DNA of 64,000 nt. It comes from Metaruminococcus_A sp964607135 (GTDB taxonomy: Bacteria; Bacillota; Clostridia; Oscillospirales; Ruminococcaceae). This document shows positions 15,534-23,562 of the stretch, one piece after another (the stretch's first letter is position 1; each line of letters opens with the position of its first letter). Where the stretch lies: positions 62,001 to 126,000 of the forward strand of contig CAZSIV010000001.1 in NCBI GenBank assembly GCA_964607135.1, written 5' to 3'. The notes beneath the pieces are model-generated. The model was not told where the DNA came from and ran no database searches. It was given only the letters and a program-made list of their open reading frames with translations. A program made the translations under genes and the position numbers.

Positions 15534-16265
15534 TTAAACCACATCACCGTATTTTCCGCGCTTTACATCGCCGAATACACGACCGTCCACCAACGTGATC
15601 ACCCTGCGATGCATAATGTTGACATACTGGCTGGCATGGGTAGCCATGATGACTGTCGTTCCCCTTTCATTGAGCTCCTTGAGCAAATGGAAAATGTCCC
15701 AGATGTTATCGTCGTCGAGATTGTTGGTGATCTCATCCAGAACCAGAATCGGCGGGCTGTTGATCAACGCTCTCGCCAGCTCTACACGTCGAGCCTCGCC
15801 GCTTGAAAGCTCCACCGGGTAGAGATTGTTTACACCCGACATCCCCACAAGGCCCAAAACCTTGTTGATCCTTTTTTCGATTGATTTGCGCGACTCCAAG
15901 TGCAGCCAGCTTTTAATCATTGCAACAATTTCAAGATTTTCTTCCACCGTCCGCTTTCTCATGAGAGTAGGCTCCTGCCAAACCTGTCCGAAAGACTGAA
16001 CGATCCGGCTTCGATCCCATAAACGAACCGCATCCATACTGCGCCCGTCGAGATAAACCGTCCCCTTGTCCGGCTTCATGTCGCCGCTTAACAAATGGAG
16101 CAATGTGCTTTTCCCCGCGCCGCTGCTCCCCACGACAAAAACAAACTCACCCTGTGCGATCGTAAGATTGATATCTTCTACAGCCGCCTCTATACGACGG
16201 CCTCTGCGGCCTCTCCGGCCGGTTTTATAAAACTTGCTGACACCTTCCAGCACAATACTGGGCAT
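15534..16265 (-). CDS. FtsE-like ABC transporter ATP-binding protein (no FtsX partner nearby)
   Basis: A 243-residue ABC ATPase: A-loop region VSKFYK, Walker A GSSGAGKST (about residues 45-53), Q-loop VWQEPTLM, signature LSSGEARR, Walker B ILVLDEITNN, D-loop and H-loop MATHAS. Order and length fit FtsE, the ATPase that with FtsX activates cell-wall hydrolases at the septum. A basic insert (RRGRRGRR) follows the first strand. The signature has LSSGE instead of LSGGE and SGGEQQR is replaced by SGEARRV. No ftsX or permease lies in the window; neighbours are a chemoreceptor and the filament-cap operon. Start 16265 follows GGGGAG. Assignment to FtsE proper is tentative. Confidence 0.75.
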   Translation of the reverse strand: MPSIVLEGVSKFYKTGRRGRRGRRIEAAVEDINLTIAQGEFVFVVGSSGAGKSTLLHLLSGDMKPDKGTVYLDGRSMDAVRLWDRSRIVQSFGQVWQEPTLMRKRTVEENLEIVAMIKSWLHLESRKSIEKRINKVLGLVGMSGVNNLYPVELSSGEARRVELARALINSPPILVLDEITNNLDDDNIWDIFHLLKELNERGTTVIMATHASQYVNIMHRRVITLVDGRVFGDVKRGKYGDVV

Positions 16266-16350
16266 AATCGACTCCCCTGATTCAAAATACAATCGATCCT
16301 TGGTGCTCGACAACCGCAAAAGCGCCCAAAGCCAACTCTGCGCTCTTATT

Positions 16351-16379
16351 ATGATAACACATCAAAAACAATTTTTAAA
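16351..16379 (-). promoter_or_regulatory. Promoter candidate for the FtsE-like gene
   Basis: On the minus strand TTTAAA (16374-16379), 17-base spacer, TATCAT (16351-16356) with a TG extension. It sits in the 247-base gap downstream of the fliT-like gene, which shows no other feature. Confidence 0.45.
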
Positions 16380-16512
16380 GAGAAAATTCATAAAAAACAT
16401 CAGAGAAAATTTTTTGCCCCATATCGATTTCAGACAACCTCTTTTGACAGAACAGTTTCAAAGTACCAGGTAATCCATCGTCCCTTTTAAAAAGGATCAT
16501 TTTTATATCCAA

Positions 16513-16902
16513 TTAACGATAGATCGATTGGTCTCTGGCAATTTTTTGGTTTAGCACCCGCTCCAAAGCGAGAATCCTCTCAGACTCTCTCGCATTGGCA
16601 GCAACCTGCTTGGCCAACGCTTCTTCGGCAGCGTCCTGCGCTGTACCACCGCCCAGCAGAGCGGTCAGCCTTTCCCCATCCTCTGTGTCTTTAAGGGAAT
16701 CGAGCAGCGTGTTCAAAGCATATTTAGAAATTCGAAGCTTCTCAATCGGCTCTGCTCGCATCGAAATGAGCATACTGGTCGCCACTTCATCATCGCGGTC
16801 GACCGCCTCCGCCATCTGCTGGGAAATATCCAGAATTTCATGCTGCAAATTGCCGATGCGTTTTACTTGAACCAACGCTTCCATCAGCGTTTCATTTTTC
16901 AT
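16513..16902 (-). CDS. Putative flagellar chaperone (FliT-like), downstream of fliS
   Basis: A 129-residue, mostly helical, charged protein (LMEALVQVKRIGNLQHEILD, SMLISMRAEPIEKLRISKYA, then an Ala/Glu/Arg-rich coiled-coil tail). I do not recognise a firm domain. The position, seven bases after fliS in the fliD-fliS operon, and the size and helical character are those of FliT/FlgN-type export chaperones, which bind FliD or other late export substrates. That role is inferred from context only. The ATG at 16902 is directly behind a GCGGGA sequence. No unusual composition. Confidence 0.6.
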   Translation of the reverse strand: MKNETLMEALVQVKRIGNLQHEILDISQQMAEAVDRDDEVATSMLISMRAEPIEKLRISKYALNTLLDSLKDTEDGERLTALLGGGTAQDAAEEALAKQVAANARESERILALERVLNQKIARDQSIYR

Positions 16903-16909
16903 GTCCCGC

Positions 16910-17290
16910 TCACTTTCCCGAATCGTTGTTCTGCTGTGCAGTCCTGAACGAATCTCTCAGTTCTCCGATCATCGTTCGGACCCGGTCGAGTTCAGTCTTG
17001 TTCCTGCCGATTTTTACACGGTTGAGCTCATAGCAGAAAAAATCATACAGCCTGGTTAGATTCGCGCTGATCGGATACTGCTTATCCAGCGTATCGTCCA
17101 GGTACCAAACGATCTCGAGACACCGGTCTACCGACGCTTCAAAGATCTCATACTCTTCTTTGGCCAGCGCCAGATCCGCCCTTGTGAGCCGTTTGATCAG
17201 TTCATCATAAAGCATAAGCAGCAATTCGCCCTGCGTCATCGTGTCGACGGCGTCTCTTTTATACTGCTGCTGCAAGCCATTTGCATCCAT
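16910..17290 (-). CDS. fliS: Flagellin export chaperone FliS
   Basis: FliS binds the C-terminal disordered end of flagellin and prevents premature polymerisation in the cytoplasm before export. The 126-residue product has the family opening with a conserved Tyr (QQQYKRDAVDTMTQGELLLM, typically Y..n.v.Ta.p.ELv.mLYd), then LYDELIKRLTRADLAL, a central ASVDRCLEIVWYLDDTLD with the IV..L...LD pattern, and the YDFFCYELNRVKI helix. Length matches B. subtilis FliS (133). It lies downstream of fliD. In Firmicutes it also functionally interacts with FliW and flagellin feedback, both present here. Confidence 0.93.
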   Translation of the reverse strand: MDANGLQQQYKRDAVDTMTQGELLLMLYDELIKRLTRADLALAKEEYEIFEASVDRCLEIVWYLDDTLDKQYPISANLTRLYDFFCYELNRVKIGRNKTELDRVRTMIGELRDSFRTAQQNNDSGK

Positions 17291-17291
17291 C

Positions 17292-17546
17292 TTATTCTCC
17301 TCTTACCCTTGCCAAACAAGGATACATGCGGTTTTTGAGGCAAAATAGCGCCCCTGTCTGTATGATCCCCTTCACCTTGCACCGTAAGACGTCTACCTCG
17401 CCGATACGCTCCCCCGCTCCCGAAAGACTTCCGCAGACTCTAAAACTCCTGAAAGGATGGAACAATAAACACCAAGACGCAGATACCGTCGCATCCTGCA
17501 TCTGAAAGCGCTGCCGAACCATCCTCCCAACAGTCTTGAGATACAT
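17292..17546 (-). CDS. Possible small protein between fliD and fliS
   Basis: An 84-codon open frame fills almost exactly the 287-base gap between fliD and fliS. It starts with ATG at 17546 behind AAGGG, and ends with TAA two bases before the fliS ATG, its last codons doubling as the fliS Shine-Dalgarno. The C-terminal half (GERIGEVDVLRCKVKGIIQT, five cysteines overall) looks protein-like, but there is no family I recognise and the short spacing of the ribosome-binding site is poor. It could instead be a non-coding leader for fliS. Treated as hypothetical. Confidence 0.35.
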   Translation of the reverse strand: MYLKTVGRMVRQRFQMQDATVSASWCLLFHPFRSFRVCGSLSGAGERIGEVDVLRCKVKGIIQTGALFCLKNRMYPCLARVRGE

Positions 17547-17577
17547 GATCCCTTATCAAGTGAGGACAAGCCCTGTC

Positions 17578-20052
17578 TTAAGCACCCGTCCCCGTTCCCA
17601 TGAGACCCATCAGCGCGGAGCTCTGAGAGTTCATTTCGGCGATCAGCTGTTCCAATATTGTGAACTGTTTGGTGTAGTAATCAACCCGGTCACTCAATTT
17701 ATCCTGCCACTTTTCAATCTGCTTGTCATAGTTGTCAAGCGTCTGCTGGAGGGAGTTGCTGTAGATCGAAGTGGGAACCCTGGCAGAACCGGCCTTCTCA
17801 ACTAAAATACCTTTATCGACCCCGGTGGTCTTCGCATAGGAATCCAACGTGTTTTTGAGCGACGCCATGAGCCCGTTCGTAGAAGCCCCATTGTCAATGG
17901 TTTTTGTGAAAACATCTTTTACCTTATCCGGGTTGGCCGACAACGCCTCGCGGAGCTTATTTTCATCCAGCGTAAGGGTGGTGAGACCGTTGCTGTACGC
18001 CTTATCAATGCCGATCGCCCGTAAATCCGCCCCGTCCTGTCCGCCGGGAGAGACAATCGAAGTCAGCTTGCTGTACAGATTCGCCAAGTCACGGTCTGCA
18101 AAAAGAAGCCCTTGCTTTGCCTTTTCCTCATAGGCGGCAATCGCCGACTCCGACATACCGGCCTTGTCGTCCTCGGTCAGCGGCTCATAGCGGCTCTTGT
18201 TGGACTTGGTAGCAGGCATGGTGGAATAAGCGTTTTTGATCTCGGTGATCATGGCGTTATAGTCTTCAACAAATCCTTTGATCGTATCGACAATCTTATC
18301 CGAATCCGCAGAGTACGTAAAGGTGACCGCATCCGCTTTTGCAGCTTCAAGATCCGTGAGCTGTGAGTCGGTGTACTCGCCAAATGTTTCTTTGAGCGAA
18401 ACGCTCATGCCATCCACATCGAACGTATTGCTGCTGCGGCTGATCCCGTCGTACACTTCGCCATTGACCGACATTGAGAAGACTGCATCGACGCCATCCT
18501 CGCTCGTCACTTCTTTATCATAGTCCTTGCCGAAGAGCTTCTGCGCCAGCCCGTCGCCGAAATCGATCCGACCGGCGGAGCCTGTCTCTTCTGCCGTGAA
18601 CTTAAACTGATTGGTGATCTTGGAGTAGCTGACATTGACGCCGGCTTCCGTGTTGTTGTTAATTGCAGTCGTCACATTTTCCAACGCGGAATTCTTTGAA
18701 AAAGCCCCGACCGTCTTGCCGTTGAGCTTAAACTCGTAAAGATGAGCGCCTTCTGAATCAACACGGTACCATTTGCCGTCGTCGTCCTGCGCCACACGGT
18801 TGCCCTTCGCATCTTTATAATAAGCAGGGCTTGTCTTGGTCGCTTCAACCAGGGTGACCTTGCCATCCGCCTCGATTTTAGAAAAGCTGTCCCAATCGCT
18901 TTCATGCAGAATATCCCCAAGCGTTTTTCCTAAATCGAGATAGGATACTTCATTATTGCCCTCAAGTCCCAACGGCGTCCCGCCGTTGATGCTCATGGTG
19001 GAACCCTTCCCGGCTTCAAATTTCAAGCCATTGCCTTCACCATTGAGAGACACCTTGATTTTGTTTTTTCCGAAGGCCTCGGAAAGTTTATCATTCAGGG
19101 CGTTGACGAGCTTATCCAGATCAGTTGCGCCATCTGCGGTCGTATAATCCCCTACAGAGATCGATTTTGTAACGCCGTCCAGCGTAAACTTCACCGACTT
19201 CTCCTGCAGATATTCGCCCCTCGTTGTTTTTTCGTAGAGCGCCTTATTCCCCACCTCAATCGAAGTCGTTTCATCGGATGGCTCGATATTCAGCGTTTTC
19301 GCAATATCGCCGCTGGCAGATTTGATGTAAACAGAGTTACCGGCGCCCGCTCTGTCAAAAAACTCGATCTTGCCGGCGTTCGCGCGCACGCCGATCCTAG
19401 TATTGACCGCGACCGAGCTGCCGTCGGACAAAGTCATGCTCTGCTCTCCCAGCTTTTTGCTGATCGCCGCCGCCAGATCGTTGGCGTTTTCATACGCTTC
19501 CAGCTCGCCGAAATCAACAGAATAAGAACGACTGCCCCCGTAATTGATGGTGAGCGAACCCGAAATCGCACTTACATTCATATTCTCTGCAAGGTTTAAC
19601 TCCCCACCGGCAATAGTCGGCACCTCGGCCTGACGGCCGCCGACGCCGGATACGGAATAAGTTGCCGCCGTCGCGAGCTGTTTAACCCCCAAAAGCTGAA
19701 CATTGCTGGAAGATCTGCCCGTCGCCGAAACCTTGTCGGCATATTTACCGGCCGTTGTGATAAGAGATGCACTGTTGAAGAAGCTGGCAGACGACAGGTT
19801 TTTATTCGACGCATAGGAAGCATATGAGCTGCCGAAATTCAGAATCTGGTCGATGATGTTCCGATAAGCCTGCTGCTGCCACTGAACCTTCGTGCTCTTC
19901 TGCTGAAGCGAACTGATCTTCTTCTGAATTCCCGACACTGCATTTTCAATCAAACTTTCGGTATCCATGCCGCTGGCAAGACCCGATATTACGTTTCTTT
20001 TACCGTAAATACTGCTTGTCGCACTGTTGCTTACATTGTTTACGGATGCCAT
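17578..20052 (-). CDS. fliD: Flagellar filament cap protein FliD (hook-associated protein 2)
   Basis: FliD forms the pentameric or hexameric cap at the filament tip and folds incoming flagellin. The 824-residue protein has the N-terminal FliD_N module (NVISGLASGMDTESLIENAV, then QQKSTKVQWQQQAYRNII near residue 55) and the C-terminal FliD_C module (SIVSPGGQDGADLRAIGIDK, LDENKLREALSANPDKVKDV, and the final coiled coil LDNYDKQIEKWQDKLSDRVD). The central variable region is longer than in B. subtilis FliD (about 500 residues), as is common in Clostridia. Start 20052 is chosen for its GGAAGGAG; a longer frame extension to 20142 is not FliD-like. First gene of the cap operon. Confidence 0.95.
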   Translation of the reverse strand: MASVNNVSNSATSSIYGKRNVISGLASGMDTESLIENAVSGIQKKISSLQQKSTKVQWQQQAYRNIIDQILNFGSSYASYASNKNLSSASFFNSASLITTAGKYADKVSATGRSSSNVQLLGVKQLATAATYSVSGVGGRQAEVPTIAGGELNLAENMNVSAISGSLTINYGGSRSYSVDFGELEAYENANDLAAAISKKLGEQSMTLSDGSSVAVNTRIGVRANAGKIEFFDRAGAGNSVYIKSASGDIAKTLNIEPSDETTSIEVGNKALYEKTTRGEYLQEKSVKFTLDGVTKSISVGDYTTADGATDLDKLVNALNDKLSEAFGKNKIKVSLNGEGNGLKFEAGKGSTMSINGGTPLGLEGNNEVSYLDLGKTLGDILHESDWDSFSKIEADGKVTLVEATKTSPAYYKDAKGNRVAQDDDGKWYRVDSEGAHLYEFKLNGKTVGAFSKNSALENVTTAINNNTEAGVNVSYSKITNQFKFTAEETGSAGRIDFGDGLAQKLFGKDYDKEVTSEDGVDAVFSMSVNGEVYDGISRSSNTFDVDGMSVSLKETFGEYTDSQLTDLEAAKADAVTFTYSADSDKIVDTIKGFVEDYNAMITEIKNAYSTMPATKSNKSRYEPLTEDDKAGMSESAIAAYEEKAKQGLLFADRDLANLYSKLTSIVSPGGQDGADLRAIGIDKAYSNGLTTLTLDENKLREALSANPDKVKDVFTKTIDNGASTNGLMASLKNTLDSYAKTTGVDKGILVEKAGSARVPTSIYSNSLQQTLDNYDKQIEKWQDKLSDRVDYYTKQFTILEQLIAEMNSQSSALMGLMGTGTGA

Positions 20053-20185
20053 ATTGATACACTCCTTCCAAAAATCCCCGTTGTCCATTGTTATGCATGA
20101 AAGGCAGGCAACACGGTATGGCACATCGACGTACAACGCCACTCTTCTTGCCTCGCCAATAAAACGCCTGAAGCCTCAGTCTGCG

Positions 20186-20193
20186 GCATCGGC
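20186..20193 (-). promoter_or_regulatory. Weak sigma-28 -10-like box upstream of fliD
   Basis: GCCGATGC on the minus strand resembles the sigma-28 -10 (GCCGATAT), about 130 bases upstream of fliD. The -35 position has ATGG rather than TAAA, so support is weak; a late-class promoter here would be expected for fliD. Confidence 0.3.
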
Positions 20194-20266
20194 CCGACAG
20201 GTCTCCCGCCATTTCCCAAAATTACAAAATTAGTTTTTATGGCCTCTATTATTTTTTATCGACATG

Positions 20267-20275
20267 TGATACAAT
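20267..20275 (+). promoter_or_regulatory. Extended -10 promoter candidate for parA-comFB
   Basis: TGATACAAT is a TGn-extended -10 (TACAAT), 49 bases upstream of the parA TTG. No clear -35 hexamer. Confidence 0.5.
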
Positions 20276-20323
20276 AACTTAAAGGTTTTTTTTAATTCTT
20301 CACGCTTAAGGAGGGAATTTCCC

Positions 20324-21106
20324 TTGTCAGAAATAATTACCATCACAAATCAGAAGGGCGGCGTCGGAAAAACCACGACCGCTTCGGCTCTCGTCTGCGG
20401 GCTGCACCAGCGCGGGGCGCGTGTCCTGGGCATCGATCTCGACCCTCAGGGCAACCTGGGGTTCACGCTCGGTCTCGACATCGGCGAAGGATATACCATT
20501 TACGATGTCCTCAAAAAAAGCCAGCCGATCGAAAAAGCCATCGTCTCGACCGATTACGGGGATATCCTTCCCTCCGACATCATGCTTTCGGCGGCGGAGG
20601 TGGAATTCACCGCGCCGCGCCGCGAGTTCATGCTGGAGCAGTATCTCCGGGAAATTCGTTCCAAATACGATTTTATCATCATCGACACGCCGCCTTCCCT
20701 CAACATCCTCACCATCAACGCCTATGTAGCATCCAATTCGCTCATCGTCCCAATGGAGGCCGAAATTCTCAGCCTCGTCGGCATCACCCAGCTTCAAGAG
20801 ACGATTACCACCGTTCGGGATACCTTTAATCCGAATCTGAAGGTCTTGGGTATCCTGCTCAACAAATTCAATCCCCGTCTCATCCTGTCGCAGGAGGTGC
20901 TGGAGCTGGCGCAAGAGGTGGCCCGACAGCTGGGAAGCCGCGTCTTCGACACCAAAATCCGCCGCAGCACCAACGTCGCAATGGCCCCCGCACACGGGCA
21001 GAGCGTCATCACCTATTCGCCCAAATCCAACCCCGCGCTCGACCTGCAGGAAATCGTAGACGTTGTGGCTGGGGAACGGTTTCGGCCTTCCACTGAAAAT
21101 CGATAA
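20324..21106 (+). CDS. ParA/Soj-family ATPase
   Basis: A 260-residue ParA-type ATPase that would form ATP-dependent dimers on DNA or a surface and position a cargo. The deviant Walker A is TNQKGGVGKTTTAS (residues 8-21), Walker A' is DLDPQGNLG, and Walker B is FIIIDTPPSLNIL. Arg residues for DNA binding may be in KIRRSTNVAMAPAHGQSV. The start is TTG with GGAGGG eight bases upstream. No parB or parS-like sequence is beside it, so chromosome partitioning is unlikely from context; its partner appears to be the ComFB-domain protein 20 bases downstream. Located between flagellar operons, it may position motility or chemotaxis assemblies, but this is inference. Confidence 0.9.
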   Translation: MSEIITITNQKGGVGKTTTASALVCGLHQRGARVLGIDLDPQGNLGFTLGLDIGEGYTIYDVLKKSQPIEKAIVSTDYGDILPSDIMLSAAEVEFTAPRREFMLEQYLREIRSKYDFIIIDTPPSLNILTINAYVASNSLIVPMEAEILSLVGITQLQETITTVRDTFNPNLKVLGILLNKFNPRLILSQEVLELAQEVARQLGSRVFDTKIRRSTNVAMAPAHGQSVITYSPKSNPALDLQEIVDVVAGERFRPSTENR

Positions 21107-21126
21107 AAGAAAAGGAATGTAACTCA

Positions 21127-22083
21127 ATGGCAAAAAAAACCAACACCAGCAAAACAGCTCATGTGATGAACCTTCTGAGCAAAAACCAGGAAACGGCGCC
21201 CGCCGCCCCCGCTTCAGACGAAACCCCTGCGGATGCCGGACAGCAGGAAGCAGCTCCTACTCCTGTGGCTCCCCCTTCAATCCTGCCTTCCCTGAATCTC
21301 GACCTGGAAATTTCCACTCAGATCAAATCCGCTTTAGAGGATTCTCTCGACAACGGGCCGGACGGCCCGGCTGCGGAAACACAAAAAACTCCGGAACCCG
21401 TTCAGCCGCAGGATGTCTCTGAAACTATCCAAGCCCCTCCCGAATTAGAACAGACCTCAGACGAAACCGCCGCGGCCGAACCTGAGATTCAGGAGCCGGT
21501 CCCGGAACCTTCCGCACAGCCCGCAGAATCGAAAGATGAGAGCGAAGCAGTCTCCGCGGAGCCTTCCACTGTCCAGATGGCGGAGGGAGAAGCTTTCACT
21601 TCGGACATTCCCGGGGCGGCACAGGAATCTCCCTCTACCGAAGTGGCTCTTCCCGCTTTAGAGCAGGAACCCGTTGAAAAACCCGCGGCTGCCGAATCTC
21701 AAGCCGTGCCCGAAGCGCAGGAACCAGTTCCGGAATCTTCTGCACAACCCGCGACATCGGAGGATGGGGATGAAGGAATCTCCACGGATGCTCCTGTTCA
21801 GGCGGCAGAGGATCGGATCGTCTTTACCAATATTATGCAGACGCTGGTTGAAAAAAAGGTCGACCGATACATTCAGATGTTCGGCTTATGCAGCTGCCCG
21901 AAATGCGTAGCCGACGTAAAAGCGATCGCACTCAACAATCTTGTTCCAAAATACATCGTGACTGTACCGGAAGAAGAATCTCCCTGGGTCACGATTTATG
22001 AAGGAAGGTTCAGCGCAGAGGTGACGGCGCAAATTCTTCACGCTTGTAAAATCGTAATGGAAAATCCTCTTCACGATCTATAA
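21127..22083 (+). CDS. Pro/Glu-rich protein with C-terminal ComFB domain
   Basis: A 318-residue acidic protein. Residues 1-75 hold two short ordered motifs (AHVMNLLSKNQE and SLNLDLEISTQIKSALEDSL); 76-230 are a disordered Pro/Ala/Glu/Ser region with a duplicated segment of about 34 residues (122-155 and 198-231, both opening QEPVPE.SAQPA). Residues 233-318 are a ComFB domain: NIMQTLVEKKVDRYI, cysteines 255, 257 and 260, then DVKAIALNNLVPKYIV. ComFB was named from the Bacillus comF operon; cyanobacterial homologues have been reported to bind cyclic di-GMP. It is coupled to parA, so it could be the cargo adaptor or regulator of that ATPase. Function here is not established. Confidence 0.75.
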   Translation: MAKKTNTSKTAHVMNLLSKNQETAPAAPASDETPADAGQQEAAPTPVAPPSILPSLNLDLEISTQIKSALEDSLDNGPDGPAAETQKTPEPVQPQDVSETIQAPPELEQTSDETAAAEPEIQEPVPEPSAQPAESKDESEAVSAEPSTVQMAEGEAFTSDIPGAAQESPSTEVALPALEQEPVEKPAAAESQAVPEAQEPVPESSAQPATSEDGDEGISTDAPVQAAEDRIVFTNIMQTLVEKKVDRYIQMFGLCSCPKCVADVKAIALNNLVPKYIVTVPEEESPWVTIYEGRFSAEVTAQILHACKIVMENPLHDL

Positions 22084-22099
22084 AATTTCTCCTGCCGAA

Positions 22100-22131
22100 A
22101 AAGGCCGGTAGATGAAAATGCGCCGGCCTTT
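22100..22131 (+). terminator. First terminator after parA-comFB
   Basis: Arms AAAGGCCGG (22100-22108) and CCGGCCTTT (22123-22131), 17 bases after the stop. The T run is short. Confidence 0.6.
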
Positions 22132-22166
22132 CAGCTTTCGCCCTTTCTCGGTCACACACAAATCCG

Positions 22167-22201
22167 AAATCAGCTCCCTGAGAGATTCAGGGAGCTGATT
22201 T
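22167..22201 (-). terminator. Strong hairpin at the 3' end of the fla/che operon
   Basis: Perfect 15-base arms AAATCAGCTCCCTGA (22167-22181) and TCAGGGAGCTGATTT (22187-22201), loop GAGAT, between convergent genes; probably bidirectional. Confidence 0.8.
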
Positions 22202-22243
22202 CAGTCATATATACCGGCATTTTTGGCACTGCAAAAGGCTATT

Positions 22244-23533
22244 TTATTCGCTCAAAGCGATTTCCGGCTCATTCCCCGCCTCTTCACCGCCATATGCATT
22301 CGTAAGCTGGTTCCAAAGATTATTGACATTGTCCATGCAGACGAAATAGATGTTCGTAAGATGATGATCCGGGATGCCGAGCTCGGCAGCCAGCTCGGTA
22401 ATCCGATCCCAATTCGCCGCTTCGTAACTGAGGACAAGTTCATACAGCTTGCCGCACCGGCCCGTTTTGTTCAAAAGCGCCTCGCGCACTTCGTCGACCA
22501 TAACGACTTCGTTCAAAATCTCCTCCATCGGCGCGTCAATCAAATAATTGAGGGTGGAGAACATCCCCATCAAATACGCCTCGGACTTCGAAATCGGCAT
22601 ATCCTTAGCATAGGTCATCAACTCGCTGGCAAAGTTCGCACGCATAAACGAACGTTTCAAAAATTCTTCCGTGCTCTCGTCAATCTGATTGTCGGAAGCG
22701 TTGACGCTGAGGAGATAGACCCACTGCTTCAGCAGCTCCAAGCCGAGCGTCATGACGGCCTGATGAATCGTCGTGGCGCGGTGGCGGAGAGCAAAATAAG
22801 CAGAATTGGCTATTTTCAGCAATCCATAGGTCAAGTTTGCATCGGCGCTGATCATCTGCTCGATCTCGTCGACATCCGGCTCGTCGCTCATAATCGCCAC
22901 CATCAGCCGGAAGAAATTACTCTGCAAGTAAGCGCCGGAATGGGTCTTGGTCGTCATAAGCTCCGCAACATACGGTCCCTCCAAAGCGTCTACGCCCATA
23001 GCCACCGCTTTTTGATAAACTTCCTCAGTTTGAACTTCTGTCGCAATACATGTTTTATTCATGCTGTGGGCGATCTCAATGATATGACGCATCGTCGTGT
23101 CGCTCGTCGTTTTGGTGTTGAGCTTGATATAATCGATGCTGTCCATAAACGCCAGATAGCGCGGTGAAAACTGGAATTCGTTTACAGCGATCTTATATCC
23201 TTCTTTGGCATACTGCTGCACAAAATGCATAGACAGCGGATGAATAATCACACTGTCGTCAATCTGAATGACCAGTTCTGATTTTGAAAAGAGCTTCGGC
23301 GTCTTTTTCATCAGAAGCATCGTGGTAAAGGTCATAAAGTTAAGCGACCCTTTTAACGATTTGGAAGTGTTCTGGGTCAAAAAGCTGTAAATCGTATCGG
23401 CGGCGGCAAATTCATTTACAGTGTTCGGATTTTCATCGCTGAACGCCTGGTTTTCCCCGTGGTACAATATCTCATAACCGATGATATTCCCCTTGGGGTC
23501 TTTGATCTGCTGCCTCATAATATATTTGCTCAT
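22244..23533 (-). CDS. EAL-like/HDOD signalling protein (YuxH type)
   Basis: A 429-residue protein with an N-terminal degenerate EAL-type domain and a C-terminal HDOD domain, the YuxH/CdgJ architecture. The opening YIMRQQIKDPKGNIIGYEIL matches the group, with GYEILYH replacing the catalytic EAL/ELL motif. GSLNFMTFTTMLL, VNEFQFSPRYLAFMDSIDYI and ALEGPYVAELM follow as degenerate barrel motifs, so phosphodiesterase activity is unlikely. HDOD is recognised by EIEQMISADANLTYGLLKIANSAYF and the LGLELLKQWVYL helix. Such proteins bind or act downstream of cyclic di-GMP networks and affect motility in other bacteria. Last gene of the long fla/che operon, 29 bases after cheV. Confidence 0.85.
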   Translation of the reverse strand: MSKYIMRQQIKDPKGNIIGYEILYHGENQAFSDENPNTVNEFAAADTIYSFLTQNTSKSLKGSLNFMTFTTMLLMKKTPKLFSKSELVIQIDDSVIIHPLSMHFVQQYAKEGYKIAVNEFQFSPRYLAFMDSIDYIKLNTKTTSDTTMRHIIEIAHSMNKTCIATEVQTEEVYQKAVAMGVDALEGPYVAELMTTKTHSGAYLQSNFFRLMVAIMSDEPDVDEIEQMISADANLTYGLLKIANSAYFALRHRATTIHQAVMTLGLELLKQWVYLLSVNASDNQIDESTEEFLKRSFMRANFASELMTYAKDMPISKSEAYLMGMFSTLNYLIDAPMEEILNEVVMVDEVREALLNKTGRCGKLYELVLSYEAANWDRITELAAELGIPDHHLTNIYFVCMDNVNNLWNQLTNAYGGEEAGNEPEIALSE

Positions 23534-23562
23534 AGCCGTCCTCCATCTGTTGATTTCAGAAC

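Noticed and set aside
20327..21133. Open frame of about 268 codons antisense to parA
   Set aside because: parA on the plus strand has all Walker motifs; the shadow frame has none.
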